In this document: positions 41,974 to 54,132 of the stretch, in pieces
Layout of the letters: every line of letters starts with the position of its first letter
How positions within the stretch are numbered: position 1 is the stretch's first letter
Assembly: GCA_036346405.1 (NCBI GenBank)
Contig: CM070566.1
Location: 15,805,533 to 15,869,532, forward strand
Direction: 5' to 3'
Source of the DNA: Phyllostachys edulis
Lineage: Eukaryota; Streptophyta; Magnoliopsida; Poales; Poaceae
DNA length: 64,000 nt
Program-made: the position numbers and the translations under genes
Notes under the pieces: model-generated
Told to the model about the DNA's origin: nothing
What the model saw: the letters and a program-made list of their open reading frames with translations, nothing else
Databases searched by the model: none

Positions 41974-44900
41974 TGTAATATCCCGAATATTCTAGTGAAT
42001 GCAATAAAGTTTTGAGAGAACAAAATAAATTGGAGAGGAAAATTACTTTAAAGAAAAAATAATAATCAGAATCTTTTGGGGAAGTTTGGATCATGGGCTT
42101 CAGCCTGAGGCAGCCTAGCCTAGTGGGCTAGCCCATTAGTGGGCCAAAAGAGGGGGCGCCATCTCCCTAAACCCTAGCTGCTCCTCTCCCCTCCCCTTGG
42201 CCGCCACACAACCCACCCTCTGGCACACTCGCTCATTCTCTCATTCTCTCTCGCTCTTTCTGGTTCCCCCTGGCACCTCCGCCGCGCTGCCATGACGTCG
42301 ACTCGGTCCGAGCCTGCGCTCCAGATCCGCCGCCGCCTCAGCTACTCCGGCACTTCCGCCAGGCTCGGCCCGCTCCAGCTGCGCCGCGCCTCCGGTGCTC
42401 CCTGCCATCGCCGCCACTCGGCCTCGCTGCACCTCCTCGGATCCGCCAGCGCTGCCGCTCCCGTCGGCCCCCGCCTCGACCGCCTACGTCGCCGCCTAGT
42501 TCCGCCTCGCCGATGCCTGCACTGGCTCTGCCGACCTCATCAGCTCCGGCCATTCTGGCATCGCTCTGTGCCCCCTAAAGGTCACCTCCGGCTCCTCCCT
42601 CCACGGATTCGCCGACCCTCATCGTTCGCGCTGACGCCGGTTTGCCAGACCTTTGGTAGCGCCGCTGCGGTTCCTCCAGGCTCCTGTGTCACCGAGCCGG
42701 CTCCGGCTCGCCGCCGTGGTCAGTCCCTGCGTCACCCGTGGCACCGGGCCAGCAGTCTCCTCCCTCCGCCTCCATTGTGCCCCCACCGCCGAGGCCGACG
42801 CTGTTCTCTCGCAGCCGAATCCGCAGCAGCAGCACGAGATTGTCGGGATGCACTGCTACCGCGCGTCGGCGCCTGCCCATCATCAAGTCAAGGAGAGCCC
42901 CTCAGCTCCAATGCCATCTTCCGCCAGAGCTATGCAGGTCTTCTGAATCTATGCATTGTTGTGCTGATTGCAGTAAATAGTAGGCTCATTATCGAGAACT
43001 TAATGAAGTATGGCCTATGAATAAGAGTTGGATTTTTGTTTAGAGCAAGATCACTGGGAGATTGGCCACTCTTGATGTGCTGCCTCACTTTACCCATTTT
43101 TCCTCTTGCTGCACTCATGGCTGAGAAGTTGGCTCATAGAAAGCTCATTAGTGTTCATGTGATTATTCTTCTCCATATCATTATTACGACACCTATCATT
43201 GTCTATTCAGTTGTTGTGAATTCATTTTGGGTAAGATTCGCTTTTTCATAACCAAGTAGGCATTTAAATGTGCCACTTTGGAAACTGTCTGTATTCATAT
43301 CTAGCGTAGTTACGTACTAATATTCTCCTGAAACCAGAATTTCAGGAGATTGCATCCAGCAATGTGTCTGGTAGCTTTGGCTTACAGATTATTAGGTCTT
43401 GAGGATGCTCGAGGAAGTAAATGGAGCATTTGGAACCTCCTGGTTTACAGATCAATTCGTTGTTTGGAAGAGCATCTAGCACTACATACAACTAAGGAAC
43501 CCTAAACGTTAAAACAATAGGGTTCATAGGTGAAAGAACTAAAGTATAAATTTATGGTAATTCCTCTGCCTGCCATTTCATTGTGGGCAAAGGAATAACT
43601 GGCTTCAAGTACTAGGGAGAAGGGATGCTTCTCTAAACCTTGGCCTGAACTTTTGGCCATTTTGCTCTTTTATCTTAGTCTCCCCATTGGGAAAACTAAC
43701 TAGTTGTTACTACAAATGTTTGCATTTATTGATATGTTACCATAGAACATATAACTGCTAGGATGTTGGTATCATGCATATTGTTGTATTGCTCACATGT
43801 ACATTTATTTGCAAGAATGCTAATCCAATCTTGCGTTGATTGTCCACCTATTGACGAAGAAATGGTGGGCTAGGTTAAAGACTTACAGATGAAATCTTCG
43901 TTATTTAGGTGGTGGTGAACCTTGGGGCTAGAGCTTGCCGTTGTTGCCTTCCACCTCACGGTTGAGGCAAGTGCAAGTAGAATTAATGAGTGGTTATATT
44001 TCGTTAATTGATGATGCTTACTGCTTAATAACGTGATGAGCCTAAGGGCCATGGTTTATTGATGATGCTTACTACTCGGTAATGTTGATGGGCATGAATG
44101 CCATGGTTGATGATGGTACTTTAAGTTTTATATTGTTAATGAGCATTACTTTTCATGATGAGTTGATATCATGCTTTACATTCTGCATTATGGCACTGGA
44201 TCCCTGTGCCTTGAGGGCACAGGCCTTGAGTATGTATTGGATCCCCTTCATGCATTGGACGGGCTTTGGTCCCCACACCTGTGGAAAGTTATGTAACTAA
44301 TCCGGTGAGGTCGGTGAGAACTGTTACATGACTTGGAGTGTGGGCTTTTGTTCCCTGTGCCTAGAGGGCACATGCCTTGAGTAGGTATCGACGGATACCC
44401 TACTCGGCATTACCGGTAATTGCTAAGAAGTGAAGAGATGCATTCATGACATGTCATTGCATTTCTGCATAAGATATGGATTTGTGGTATATAATGCTGT
44501 TGTCATGATGGGATTGTTTGTTCCCCCTTTGACTGCTTATGATGTTATCATAAGAGATGGATTTGCGATATATACTACTGTTATTTGATGGGGTTGTTTA
44601 TTCCCTTTGACTACTTATGATGCTATGTTTGATTTACTATTGCACTTTGCTTAGTAGTAGACTCACACTTGTTGTGTTGTGCTTGCTAGGTACCTTCTCG
44701 AGGCAGCGACATGCATGGGAACGGGTAGACATGGTGCACGTCACATTACCACAAACCATTCACATTCGAATAGATCGGATTGATGATTTAGAACTTGAAT
44801 GACCTGCTTAAGTAATCATTTATGATTACGCCTTATGCTCTCAATAATTTGTAATAGAGTTGATTAGAAGATTACGGATGCCCTTTTGATTATGCTTTAG

Positions 44901-45110
44901 TTGTTTAGCATATTTTGGGATGTCCGTTGATGATTCATTTACATTGGATGATTCATTTGTTGAATGATGCTAGATTAAACTGTTTGAACCTCCGGTATAG
45001 CCATCTATACAAGGGAGGCTCTACCGGATTTTAGAGAAATGTCTTAGTTGTTAACGGTTATAGTGTTAGTTTTGTAGCATTATAGGCTCATGTTGGGATG
45101 GGGTGTTACA
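41974..45110 (+). mobile_element. Solo LTR of the hairpin-bearing family, TSD GCTCA
   Basis: TGTAATATCCCGAATATTC to GGGGTGTTACA, flanked by GCTCA (41969-41973, 45111-45115). At 3137 bp it is longer than its 2.4 kb relatives. It has a GC-rich zone (42170-42940), whose 242-codon plus frame is compositional, the GGTATAGCCATCTATAC inverted repeat near 44993, and a diverged hairpin array (44203-44434). It starts like the LTR at 28300-30290, so it belongs to that subfamily. Confidence 0.85.
44203..44434 (+). repeat. Hairpin array (copy E), diverged
   Basis: Units seen are CCTGTGCC/GGGCACAGG (twice, the second with one mismatch), a CCCACAC arm (44271-44277) whose GTGTGGG partner is displaced by about 50 bp of extra sequence (to 44339-44345), and GAGTAGGTATC/GATACCCTACTC (one bulge). 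It shows which units survive divergence: the GCACAGG and GATACC ones. Confidence 0.7.
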
Positions 45111-48100
45111 GCTCAGGTTCTTTTATTTGTTAAAGCAACATTTTCCATTATCATAATTACAAAGTCCTATTACTTAGCATTTTAACAAATTTGCATTTTA
45201 TTAAAGAGAGTAATTGTGCAATATTTGTAACAGCAGATGCTACCTCCGCCTTATGCTTATTTTGATTGGAGTTACCTCCATTATTACCACAACTGAGCTC
45301 GAAGGCTCAAGTAAATCCAAACCCAGGGCTAGGTGAGCCCATCTCATTTTTCATGCCACCCACAAGGTTTTTGAAATAGAACTAACTCAAGTTAAGTTCC
45401 CATGTCCGTCTTTGACCGTAGGCACGGCTGTTTAAACAGTTTAATACTCTGCAGAGATTATATTGTACACTTTACCACAAGAGATAATGTCCTGATATGT
45501 ACATATGCTTCCTTAGACATGTGAATCAAGGGGAGAACACCACAAGGCCTTTACAATGCATCCAGCGGTATTAGTTACACCCGCTACGGTTTCATCCTTG
45601 AAGGGTTACGTCCATTTAGATCTGTTAACCCTTACCCATACCCCCTCTTGCCCCCTCTTAACGACTTACGTTGTGCTCCCCAACCCCCTTCACCACAAAG
45701 GCTTACGGCGTCGCGGGACATCTACCTGGTGCAACTCGTGCTGAGGGATACAAATTATTTAGTCAGGTTGTACTTGTTTTACACAGGAGGTCATGACAAG
45801 ATTAAGTCTTTAGGGTTATCTGGGCGATTCATTCCACATACTAGTATCCCCCTGGTCTACATTAGCACCCACCAACATACCAGTATCCTTTGGGCTGCAT
45901 TAGCGCCCACCAACACATCATCCATCATACCATCCGCCCAGATGGGAAAAGCAGGTTATTAGGGTATTGAGAAGGAAAACGAAATTATCACATTCATCTC
46001 AGTCATTTCCCAGCAATGACTGCCCAAAACCATTTTCATAATTGAACAGATGATGATTGGGGTATTTAATACCCCGGTACTTAAGCAAGACTAGCATGTC
46101 GCTTAAGTATAACCTATAACTAGTATTACCATATAGATTACTAGGGTGACATGGAATAATGGATTCAATTATCAAGGGATGGCATATTAATTAATTAATC
46201 ATCAAATGCGTATTTAACTACCTTAAGCTTTAACATACATTTGATTAAAGAATTAGAGCATGCAATTTTAGTCATTTAAATGAATATAATTTGCATAAAA
46301 TGTAGGCTCAATATGTTTAAATTATTAACTCGCCTTGGATATAGGTAAGAGGATTTTGGTATTCTTGTTCTTGATCAACTTGGAGATCCTCCGCGTCTTC
46401 GAATCCTAATCGGACAATCGTACCGGAAAAAGGCACAAAACAAGCAAAGAGAGCAAATAAATAATAAAGAACAATAAATGAACTCCAAATTGAACAAGAC
46501 CTATGTCATTAGCAAGATCTTGAATTAACAATTTTTTAGAAATAAGTTTCACTTGAATCGGAGTTACAACGAGGGAGAACGAGACTTCCGAATATTGAAA
46601 AGGAATTAAATCAAAAGGAAAAAGGGAGAGAGAGAATTGGGTGCACTGGATACTGCATAGACCAGGTTCTTGTGCACAAGGCACTGGTCCACCAGAACAG
46701 AAAAAAAGGGGGGGCATTCGGCAGCCAAAGAGGGGGGAGGGGTTCAAGTCAATGACCGGTGGGGCCCTTGGCCATCCTCCGCATTCGGTTTACAGAGAAA
46801 AGAAAGGGGGGGCAGAGGCAGGCTCGGCGATGGCATTTGGGTGGTGGCGGCGCTGACAGGTGGGGTAGCAAGGTGACCAGCGGGTTGGCAGAATGGATGC
46901 GCCGGAGGGCGGCGGACCCGTTGGAGGTGGCGGCAGCTCTGGGGAGGGGTGGGAGCGGCGGCGGCGGAGCAAGGAGGCGGCGGTGGAGCAAGGAGCTTGT
47001 GCGGCGCCGACGAAGCGGCGACACAAGGAGGAGGGTGGCATGCACACCGGCTACGCGGCAGTGAGGGGAGGCCGGCAGGATGACCTGGGTGGCCTGGGGG
47101 TGGCTGATTTGGTTCGGCGGCGGCGGCCATGGACGGAGAAGAAGGAAGCCCAGCGGTGGCTTGACTCGGCGGCGGGGAAGGCGAAGGAAGGAGGGGAACG
47201 GCATCCTTGCATCGTGGGGCTTCTCGTGACGTGGTCGGCCGGGCGAAGCGCTCACCAGAGCGGCGGCGAGGCGGCTCGGCCAAAGGAGTTCAGGTGCGGT
47301 GGCTTCGGCTCCGGTGTTGCTTGGCGAGGAGGGAGACGCAATGGAGGGGGGAGGGGAAGGAGGAGGTGGCCGGGGCCCTCTTATAGCCATGGGGGAGGAG
47401 CCATTGGGCTCTGACGGTCGCTTGGTCCCGAGGGGCATGGGCGCGAGGATGGGCGTCGCTGAGCGGCGCCGGGACTGGGCACGGGCTAGGTGCCGACATC
47501 AAGGAGTGGGTGGCTGGGCGCAGGCGCAGGAGCTCGTGGCGTCATAGAGCTGACAGCAGCGGAGACTCTGGAGGCCGGGCGAGCAAGTGCTGACGAGGGC
47601 GCATGGCGACTTTGGCGCCCCGGGGCAGTTGGAGGTGGCAGGCGCGCATGCGAGGGCGTGACCAGGGAAGCACGAGGAGTGGCAGAGGGAGCACTCGGGG
47701 CTGGCGTCGGGCGCAGGCGCCGAGGGGGAGGGGCAGAGCGGTGGCATGCGTGCAAGCGGCATGCAGCGGGGGCGTGCGAGGCACAGGGGCCAGAAGCGGC
47801 GCGCACAGGGGGAGGCGCAGTGGGTGGCGTGAGAGCTCGGTGGTGGCAGGAGGGAGCTGGTGGCGGTGGCGTGTGCTTGAGGGAGAGAGAGCAGCTTTGC
47901 TGGAGGAGGAAGGGGACAGGAGGAAGACGCCAGGGGGGCTCTGGCCAAGAAAGGCCAGGAGGGGAGAAAGAAAGAGGGCCAGGCAGCTGGGCCAACGGGC
48001 TGGGAAAGGAGAAGTGGGCCAGGTGAAGTCGGGCCGACCCAACGGGAGATGCTGGGCTGAGCCCAAGAAAAGAAGGGGAGGCAAAATGAGAAGGGGCCCA

Positions 48101-48287
48101 AATTGCAAAAGAGGAAATTCAAATCGAATTTTGAATTTCGAAGTTGTGAAAATGTTTGAAACACAAACCTGAGCGAAAAGGAGAAAGGAGATTTTCGAAA
48201 GTAGTTTGCTAATTTGAAATATGAACGAAAAACGAAAGCCGAAAATAATTACTATTTTTATTTTCGAAAACGGGATGTTACACATTA

Positions 48288-48958
48288 GCTCATCATAAGT
48301 AGGATCATCATTTATATCGTTTGTTACCTTTTATTCCCCTTTTGCCATGAGACAATGGGGTGTAGAGAATAATGATGGAGCCTCCTTGATGGCAATTTCG
48401 GCAAGCTCTCTCTTTCTTGGGGACTCATCTTCTTCGGAGTCGGAGTCCGAGGAGTCTTCATCGGAGTTCCATTCTCTAATGTGAGCTTCACCCTTGCCAT
48501 TCTTGTGGAGCTTCTCGAAAAGCTTCTTCTTGCCATTGTAGTCATTTTTCTTGAATGACTTGGATTTTTCTTCCTTCTTCTTTGGACAATGAGATGCAAT
48601 ATGGCCCTTCTCACACTCATAGCATATAATGTTGGAGTAACGATTTTTGCTTAAGGAATGACCTTTGTTGAAATTTGAACTTCGGTTTGAGCGTCTTTTT
48701 ATGAATTTGCTCATTCTTTTCACAAATAGAGCCATCTCTTCATCAGAATCATCATCATCATCACTTTCAACCTTTTCATCAATTGATTCTGCCTTAGCCT
48801 TAAAAGCAATATTTTCCTTCTTGGATGCAACTTGCTCTAATAGCTCTTGTTTGTCTTTCTTGTAGAGCTCATTGGTGATTAAATTGCCCAAAAGACCGGT
48901 AGGAGTCATTCTTGGCAATTCAGAAGAATTTAGAAATAAAGTCACCAATGTCTCATAC
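48288..48958 (-). pseudogene. Sirevirus gag, N-terminal/central part
   Basis: The minus frame from about 48958 (YETLVTLFLNSSELPRM) carries a capsid-like region with GLLGNLITNELYKKDKQEL, an acidic DDDDDSDEEMALF stretch, a basic region and a CCHC-like knuckle CYECEKGHIASHCP (about 48630-48590), then Lys- and Ser/Asp-rich linkers. An in-frame TAA at about 48331 breaks it. It continues at 35003 beyond the inserted element. The upstream part is cut off at 48962 by the CACTA-like element, and the true gag start is not in the window. Confidence 0.88.
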
Positions 48959-48962
48959 TTGC

Positions 48963-49340
48963 ACTACAAGATGAACATCCCTTTGCCAACGCATATATAC
49001 GTTGGTAAAAATCCAAATAAGTGTTGGTACGATCTATACCAACGTATTAACTATGCGTTGCCATTGAGGCCATTGTGAGAGTCTATTACAATAGATAAAT
49101 AAGCGTTGGTAATAGATATGAAAAGGCGTTGCGAAGTAGCAACAGATATAGTCATGTTGTAACTACACTTGTATGCGTTGGTATTTACCATGCATGGATG
49201 AATTTTACTATTTTAACAATGGATATAATTATATTGTCACAACGCATAGAAGCGTTGGTACTTGCCATACAAAGGAGTTTTGCTATTTCGGCAACGGATA
49301 TAATTAGGTTGCTGCAACGATTATAAGTGCGTAGAAGTCA
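48963..49340 (-). mobile_element. Left terminus and subterminal repeats of a second CACTA-like element
   Basis: CACTACAAGATGAAC opens at 48963, immediately after the Sirevirus gag reading. Repeats of the form CCAACGCATA, AGCGTTGGTA and TGCGTTGGTA in both orientations follow up to about 49330. Terminal CACTA and subterminal motif arrays define En/Spm-type elements. The TNP1-like gene ends near it, so this is the 3' terminus in minus orientation. I could not find the matching right terminus; it may lie beyond the window. Confidence 0.75.
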
Positions 49341-49674
49341 AAGTAAAAAAAATCATTATCGGTCATAGCATGGTTAAAAAGAACACTCATATATTATAAA
49401 CAAATTGTTGCATTACACAGAGAACCATCCACATAAGACATGATATAAATATTTTACTTTAACATTAGTTCCTAACAGAATGAACCTAATGTAATGAAGA
49501 TCTTGAACATCATTTCCTAACAGAATGTAATCTAAATGTAATGAAGATCATTTGCCTATGTCACGATTCTCCGCTTTACATTGAACATGTCATCCATAAC
49601 ATCATCCATTTATCTTATCAACCTACAATGAAAAATTAGAGTCTATTAATGCACTATTAGGAAGAAATAGAGGA
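49341..49674. other. CACTA internal non-coding stretch
   Basis: AT-rich. TTCCTAACAGAATG followed by ATGTAATGAAGATC occurs twice (about 49469 and 49512), a 43-bp imperfect direct duplication. Otherwise I see nothing. Confidence 0.4.
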
Positions 49675-52300
49675 GCACCGTACATAAGTTGATGGCCACA
49701 CAATATCAGCTCCTACTGCATGACCAATCAATTTGTAGCCTTTGTATGGCTGTATCAATTCTTCACATTTGGCAATTGCAAGATCGACATGCACCATCCA
49801 AAATTCATTTCCTAGCTAAACACCATCAAGTTTATCTTTTGTATCACAACTTATGATTGTAGCAAGAGCCACATCCTTATTTGCATTTTTCCAGCTCTTC
49901 AAGAATACTTTAGTGCCAACCTAGTCCACACATATAAGTACATGATCAAATATTTTACAAAGGATGTGGTTAAATATTTTTAGAGAATCATAGATCAAAT
50001 AAACATAAAGATTGTCGTACCGCTATCGAATTGGTAGCCAACCAATTAAATGTACCGCGCTGTTGTTTCTACAAAAGATATTATATGGAACATTAGTATG
50101 CAATTTAAATAAATTATTAGCTAAATAGAAATAGAGGAGACAAATTTAGAAGGTGTATCTTATACATCAACAAGCATGGTTGCAATAGCTCATTTTGTGG
50201 TTTTTTTGTTCTGGACGTCATGCTAATAACAAGAGGTCAAATAATTAGAAATAAACATAGAAGTACCGAATAAAACAGAATGTGTGTTCATATTTAATTA
50301 TTTGCTAAATATGTAATTAGCAGAAACATAATTGCTAAGAATAATTCTTACCTTGTCACGAGCCATTTGATGTTTTGAGCAATATGAAGGTGCTTCTTGA
50401 TCAGCAACCAATAGTGTATGCTGTTTTAGTAACCTCACATTCTTAGAGAAACCCCAAAAGTATTTGTAGTAGAAATAAATGTCAGTTACCTTGATAGCAT
50501 TATTGTGGTTGTTTAGGACCAGCCTGGTGTCATCGTGGACATAACTTTCTTTGGTCTACCATACAACCATAATAACTAGTGAATTCATGCAAACTATAAT
50601 AAGACAAAAATATTATTTGTATACATGATGAATGGAAAAAATAACCTTGTGTGGAGCAGAAACTTTATATGCTTGTATTGTATTTTTATCTTGGGTATAA
50701 ACTTCCTTGTCCTATAGTGAAAGACAACAATTCATTACAATCAAACATTGTGCGAGTTTTAACTGTTAGATCACCATGAAGGCAAGAACTGAGTAAAAAA
50801 AGCATATTTAATATCATCAATAGTTATTATTAGATGATTGCTACCACATCTAATTTTGTTCAGGACTAACACATCAGAATGGCAATGATACAGTATAAAA
50901 ATGAGCTCAGTTATGCACTACCCATCAGATTTTCTTGAATCTGGGCATAGCCCAGTTAGGTGTATATCCAACTAAAAATATTTTACGAGGATAAGAAGCG
51001 CGGTGTTTATATATTACTAATCACACATCTTTTCATTGCGTAGCTGTCATGAATTGTAACTATTTTAAAAACTTTGTACAATCCACAGAAAAATTAATAG
51101 AAGATAGCTATAAAGTTCCTTTAAAAGGAAGATACCTATAAGTGCAAGCTGCACCTGCTATGATAGGCATGTGAGTATTTGTAGACTACTAACCGAAAGT
51201 AATGAATATGAAAAAGAACATATGACACACCTGCTTACTTAGGATTAGCATTTAGCATAGAAAGCCGGTGTAACCTAGAATTTGCAGCAAAGTTGGACCT
51301 TTCTAGCTACCTAGTTCACAGCACTGAAACTTCACTGACATAACATGTTCATTGCAAATCTTTCACTCGCATAACATGTCCCATACAGGATGCTTTTGTT
51401 TGAGAAATATCATTAATTAGTTAACTAAGCAATGTATATTTATACAACATATAAAAACAAAACTACATCATCCTCCAAATATTATTTTATTTGTCACATC
51501 GTAGGCACATCTATATCTATTGGAGATAATTTTGTAACCAACTATTCAATGCAGATTTTCCCCACCAGCGTGCTATCAATTAGCTTGATATGGTGTTCAA
51601 GAGGCTATGAAACATGCCACATTGCCTGCTATATTTTCCAGCTAATTTGTCAAAGTCATATGCAATATGCAAAGAACTAGACTAAGATGCTTATTCATTT
51701 GTCACAATTTAGGGTGCAAATTCAAACTTAGAAAGATAGCACTATCTGCCTATTGGGAAAAATTTATATGAATTCATCATTGCAGGTCCATCAGTTGATT
51801 GTATATTTTGGGAAAGGAAAATATGGGATGCGTGACTGTCAATTAGCAGTTACGACAAGAGCCCCAAAAGCTGTCAGGAAGTGGTCAGTAAACATTAGTT
51901 CCCAGATTTCTCTAGAGGTTATGGATTAGATAAAGCCAATTTGTGCTCGGCTTAGTTGCTCTTAAAACATCAATTTGTACTTCTCTCTCCATCTAGAAAG
52001 CAAGGTAAATAAGGAGGCATTTTCCCTCAAAAAGACAAAAGAGACGATGAGGATCATAGATTGAGAGTGATGCGTAGTTGTTCCTGGTTACTACTTGGTA
52101 ACTAGCTTACCATCCCAGGAGGCGACGGCATTAACTTACTTATCACTTACAAACTATGTAATTACCTTGAATGTTAACATCAACATCATCATCGTTATCT
52201 GTTCGACCTTCTTCAACATTGCTAGATACCGGTTGAAGTTCAGGTGATGCAGCATGTTCATGAGGGTAAAACACGCGTTCTTCTACCCCTTGGCATATCT
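49675..52300 (-). pseudogene. TNP1-like (TnpA/Transposase_23) gene of the CACTA element, broken
   Basis: The last coding block (49922-49675, minus) reads VGTKVFLKSWKNANKDVALA, ISCDTKDKLDGV, a TAG, LGNEFWMVHVDLAIAKCEEL and PYKGYKLIGHAVGADIVWPS. This is the conserved carboxy-terminal domain of TNP1/En-Spm proteins that bind subterminal repeats. Upstream exon-like pieces lie at about 50070-50030 (RGTFNWLATNS) and 52300-52165, an acidic piece (TDNDDDVDVN) with splice-like borders. Between them are AT-rich introns. Exon boundaries are approximate, and the internal TAG argues for a pseudogene. The TNP2 transposase partner is not visible, so the element is probably defective. Confidence 0.7.
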
Positions 52301-52530
52301 GTCGAACCAAATTGTTATTAATTGTATCTAGAATTGATTGAGAGAAGCAATTAATTTATGAGGCATTCATTCTTATAGCTGAATCAAAAGAACAGAACTA
52401 CAATTAAAAAAATCAGTATAGCAATATATTAGAGGTGAGTTTTCCACTAGTTTCTAGTAAGAGACATACTATCTTTCCCAATTTCATTAAGTGTAGATCA
52501 AGTGCAGGTAAGTACAGACTAAGAGCATTA

Positions 52531-52717
52531 GGGCATGAGTCTAGAAATGCATCAGGTAACTAAACAAGCATCAGGGCAATGAGTCTAGAAATGCATGAAC
52601 CATAGACAACAAACATCAGGGCATGAGTCTAGAAATGCATCAGGTAACTGAACAAGCATCAGGACATAAGTCTAGAAATGCATGAACCATAGACAACAAA
52701 CATCAGGGCATGAATCA
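52531..52717. repeat. 88-bp tandem duplication
   Basis: GGGCATGAGTCTAGAAATGC starts at 52531 and 52619, and its first bases recur at 52706. Each unit contains two related halves (AGTCTAGAAATGCAT), so the 88-bp unit is itself an old duplication. It lies within a probable intron or 5' region of the TNP1-like gene. Confidence 0.8.
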
Positions 52718-52759
52718 ATAAAAGCATAAAAATCAGTATATCAAGAAATGGGGAAAACA

Positions 52760-53330
52760 AATCAGGGTTAAGTTCTAGGGGCGAGCCATGGCACGCGTGG
52801 CCGAGCCGCCACGACCACGGGCGTAGCCATGAGTGGGCGGGGGCACCAGTCGAGGAGGGGTGCACAGGGGCGAGCCAAAGCACGTGCACAGGCGCAGGCG
52901 AGCCTGGGGTAGGCGCGAACCGAGGGGAGGCAGCCACAGCGCCCATGGCGAGGCCGGGCAGCCGAGGGACGGCGCAAGTGAGCTGGTCGAGGAGGAGCAG
53001 CCACCAGCGCCAGCGGCCGGAGGCCAGCCAGGGGAGTAGCAGGGTGAGCCTGAGCGTCTTGCCAAGACACGCCTGGGAGGACCAGCGGAGATGGAGACAG
53101 GGAGCGAGGCTGGGGTGGCGAGAAGAGGGAGGCTGAGACTGGGAGAGATGACGAGAGGAGAGGAGAGGAGCGGGCGGTGTGTAGGAGGATTAGGAAGGAA
53201 TGAGAACACTGACCTGTGGGAGGGGGGAGATAGCGCAGAATACCGCTGCAGCCAGTTACGGGGGAGCTGGGGAGGTGTGGAGGCGTGGATGGGGAAGAAG
53301 AAACCCACACGATTTATGTGGAGGAGTGAG
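52760..53330 (-). other. GC-rich leader or first-exon zone of the CACTA gene
   Basis: A GC-rich island with overlapping minus frames (53310-52768, Ser/Pro/Ala-rich, no known domain) lies directly upstream of the TNP1-like pieces. A TATA-like TTATATAA at 53363-53370 (both strands) precedes it. It could be a promoter-proximal exon or a captured promoter. The protein frames are not convincing. Confidence 0.35.
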
Positions 53331-53569
53331 CAGATTTTTAGGGGAGGTGAGGGGATTTTTCTTTATATAATTATAGAAACCAGCTGTTATAGTACCCTTT
53401 CTATGGAAGGTGGGGTCACAATTGATATTACCCTGTAAAACCAAAACTTTGGTGGGATTGGAGACTCTGAGAGAGGGAAAACAGTGGGATAAAAAAGACG
53501 CGAGAAAAATAGAGAGAATGAATGCAGGGAGATGAAAATAGTTTTGGGAGTTGAACTGCAGAAGCGAAA

Positions 53570-53835
53570 CCATGCCACAAAATTTCGCTACTGGAATTCA
53601 TTCCGTACAATGCAAGATAAATCATGGAAGTAAGCACACGGTCTTTTGCCTACGCCATTCGGCTCTATCAACCTTCCGAATGAAATGAAAATTTCACCGG
53701 ATACTCCCACTTGCATTGCTACCATGTCACAGAATTTCGCCACCGAAATTCATTCTGTATTGTGTAGGATAAATCATGGAAGTCAATACATGCTCTTTTG
53801 CCTATGTCGTTCGGCTCTATCAACCTATTCAAGTG
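53570..53835 (+). repeat. Imperfect tandem duplication, period about 150 bp
   Basis: CCATGCCACAAAATTTCGC (from about 53572) and CCATGTCACAGAATTTCGC (from about 53723) open two copies. Each continues with AGGATAAATCATGGAAGT-like text and CTCTATCAACCT. Differences are mostly transitions, so it is old. No function is apparent. Confidence 0.8.
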
Positions 53836-54132
53836 AGCATTTGTTCTCTCAGATCTTCATGGTTACATGTTTGTTAGTTAGCTATTGGTGATGTGAGAAG
53901 AAGTTTGCCCAGACTAGCTTCTTTTTAGAGCCAGGATAGACGTTCTCTTTCTCAGTGAATGCATGCATTTCCAAAAGCTGCTTCTTTGCCATAAGTATAT
54001 TTGGGAGAAATTGGTTGATATGTTATCTAAGATTGCCGATTTTCTTTGGTATTGATATGCTGCTATTTGCAAACTAAGTCAACATTCTCTATGTAGCATA
54101 CATGATGGTATATTCTCTTGTCTGCTCTGTAG

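Larger units (their letters stand above)
35006..48282 (-). mobile_element. Second non-autonomous gypsy element, TSD CATTA
   Basis: CATTA at 35001-35005 and 48283-48287 flanks TGTCGGACCC and CGGGATGTTACA. In minus orientation the 5' LTR is 41416-48282 (interrupted), the iMet primer site is at 41400-41411, the polypurine tract is at 38015-38030, and the 3' LTR is 35006-38014. The internal domain of 3.4 kb has no recognisable gag or pol, so it is a LARD-type element. It sits in the Sirevirus gag, whose frame is seamless once it and one CATTA are removed. Nested in it are a foldback MITE (39064-39492) and a solo LTR (41974-45110). Confidence 0.88.
41416..48282 (-). repeat. 5' LTR of the second gypsy element (interrupted)
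   Basis: It runs 41416-41973 and 45116-48282, about 3.7 kb once the solo LTR is removed. The TATA box lies at 47377-47389 (minus). A zone of about 0.68 kb at 45572-46247 has no counterpart in the 3' LTR, where the flanking phrases GCGGTACTAG and AAAGCATGCAATT are adjacent; this is probably a deletion there. GC-rich frames at 46640-48170 are compositional. Confidence 0.82.

Noticed and set aside
42292..43020. 242-codon plus frame in the 41974 solo LTR
   Set aside because: The frame coincides with the GC-rich LTR zone, is Ser/Pro/Arg-rich without motif, and related LTRs have different broken frames at the same place.
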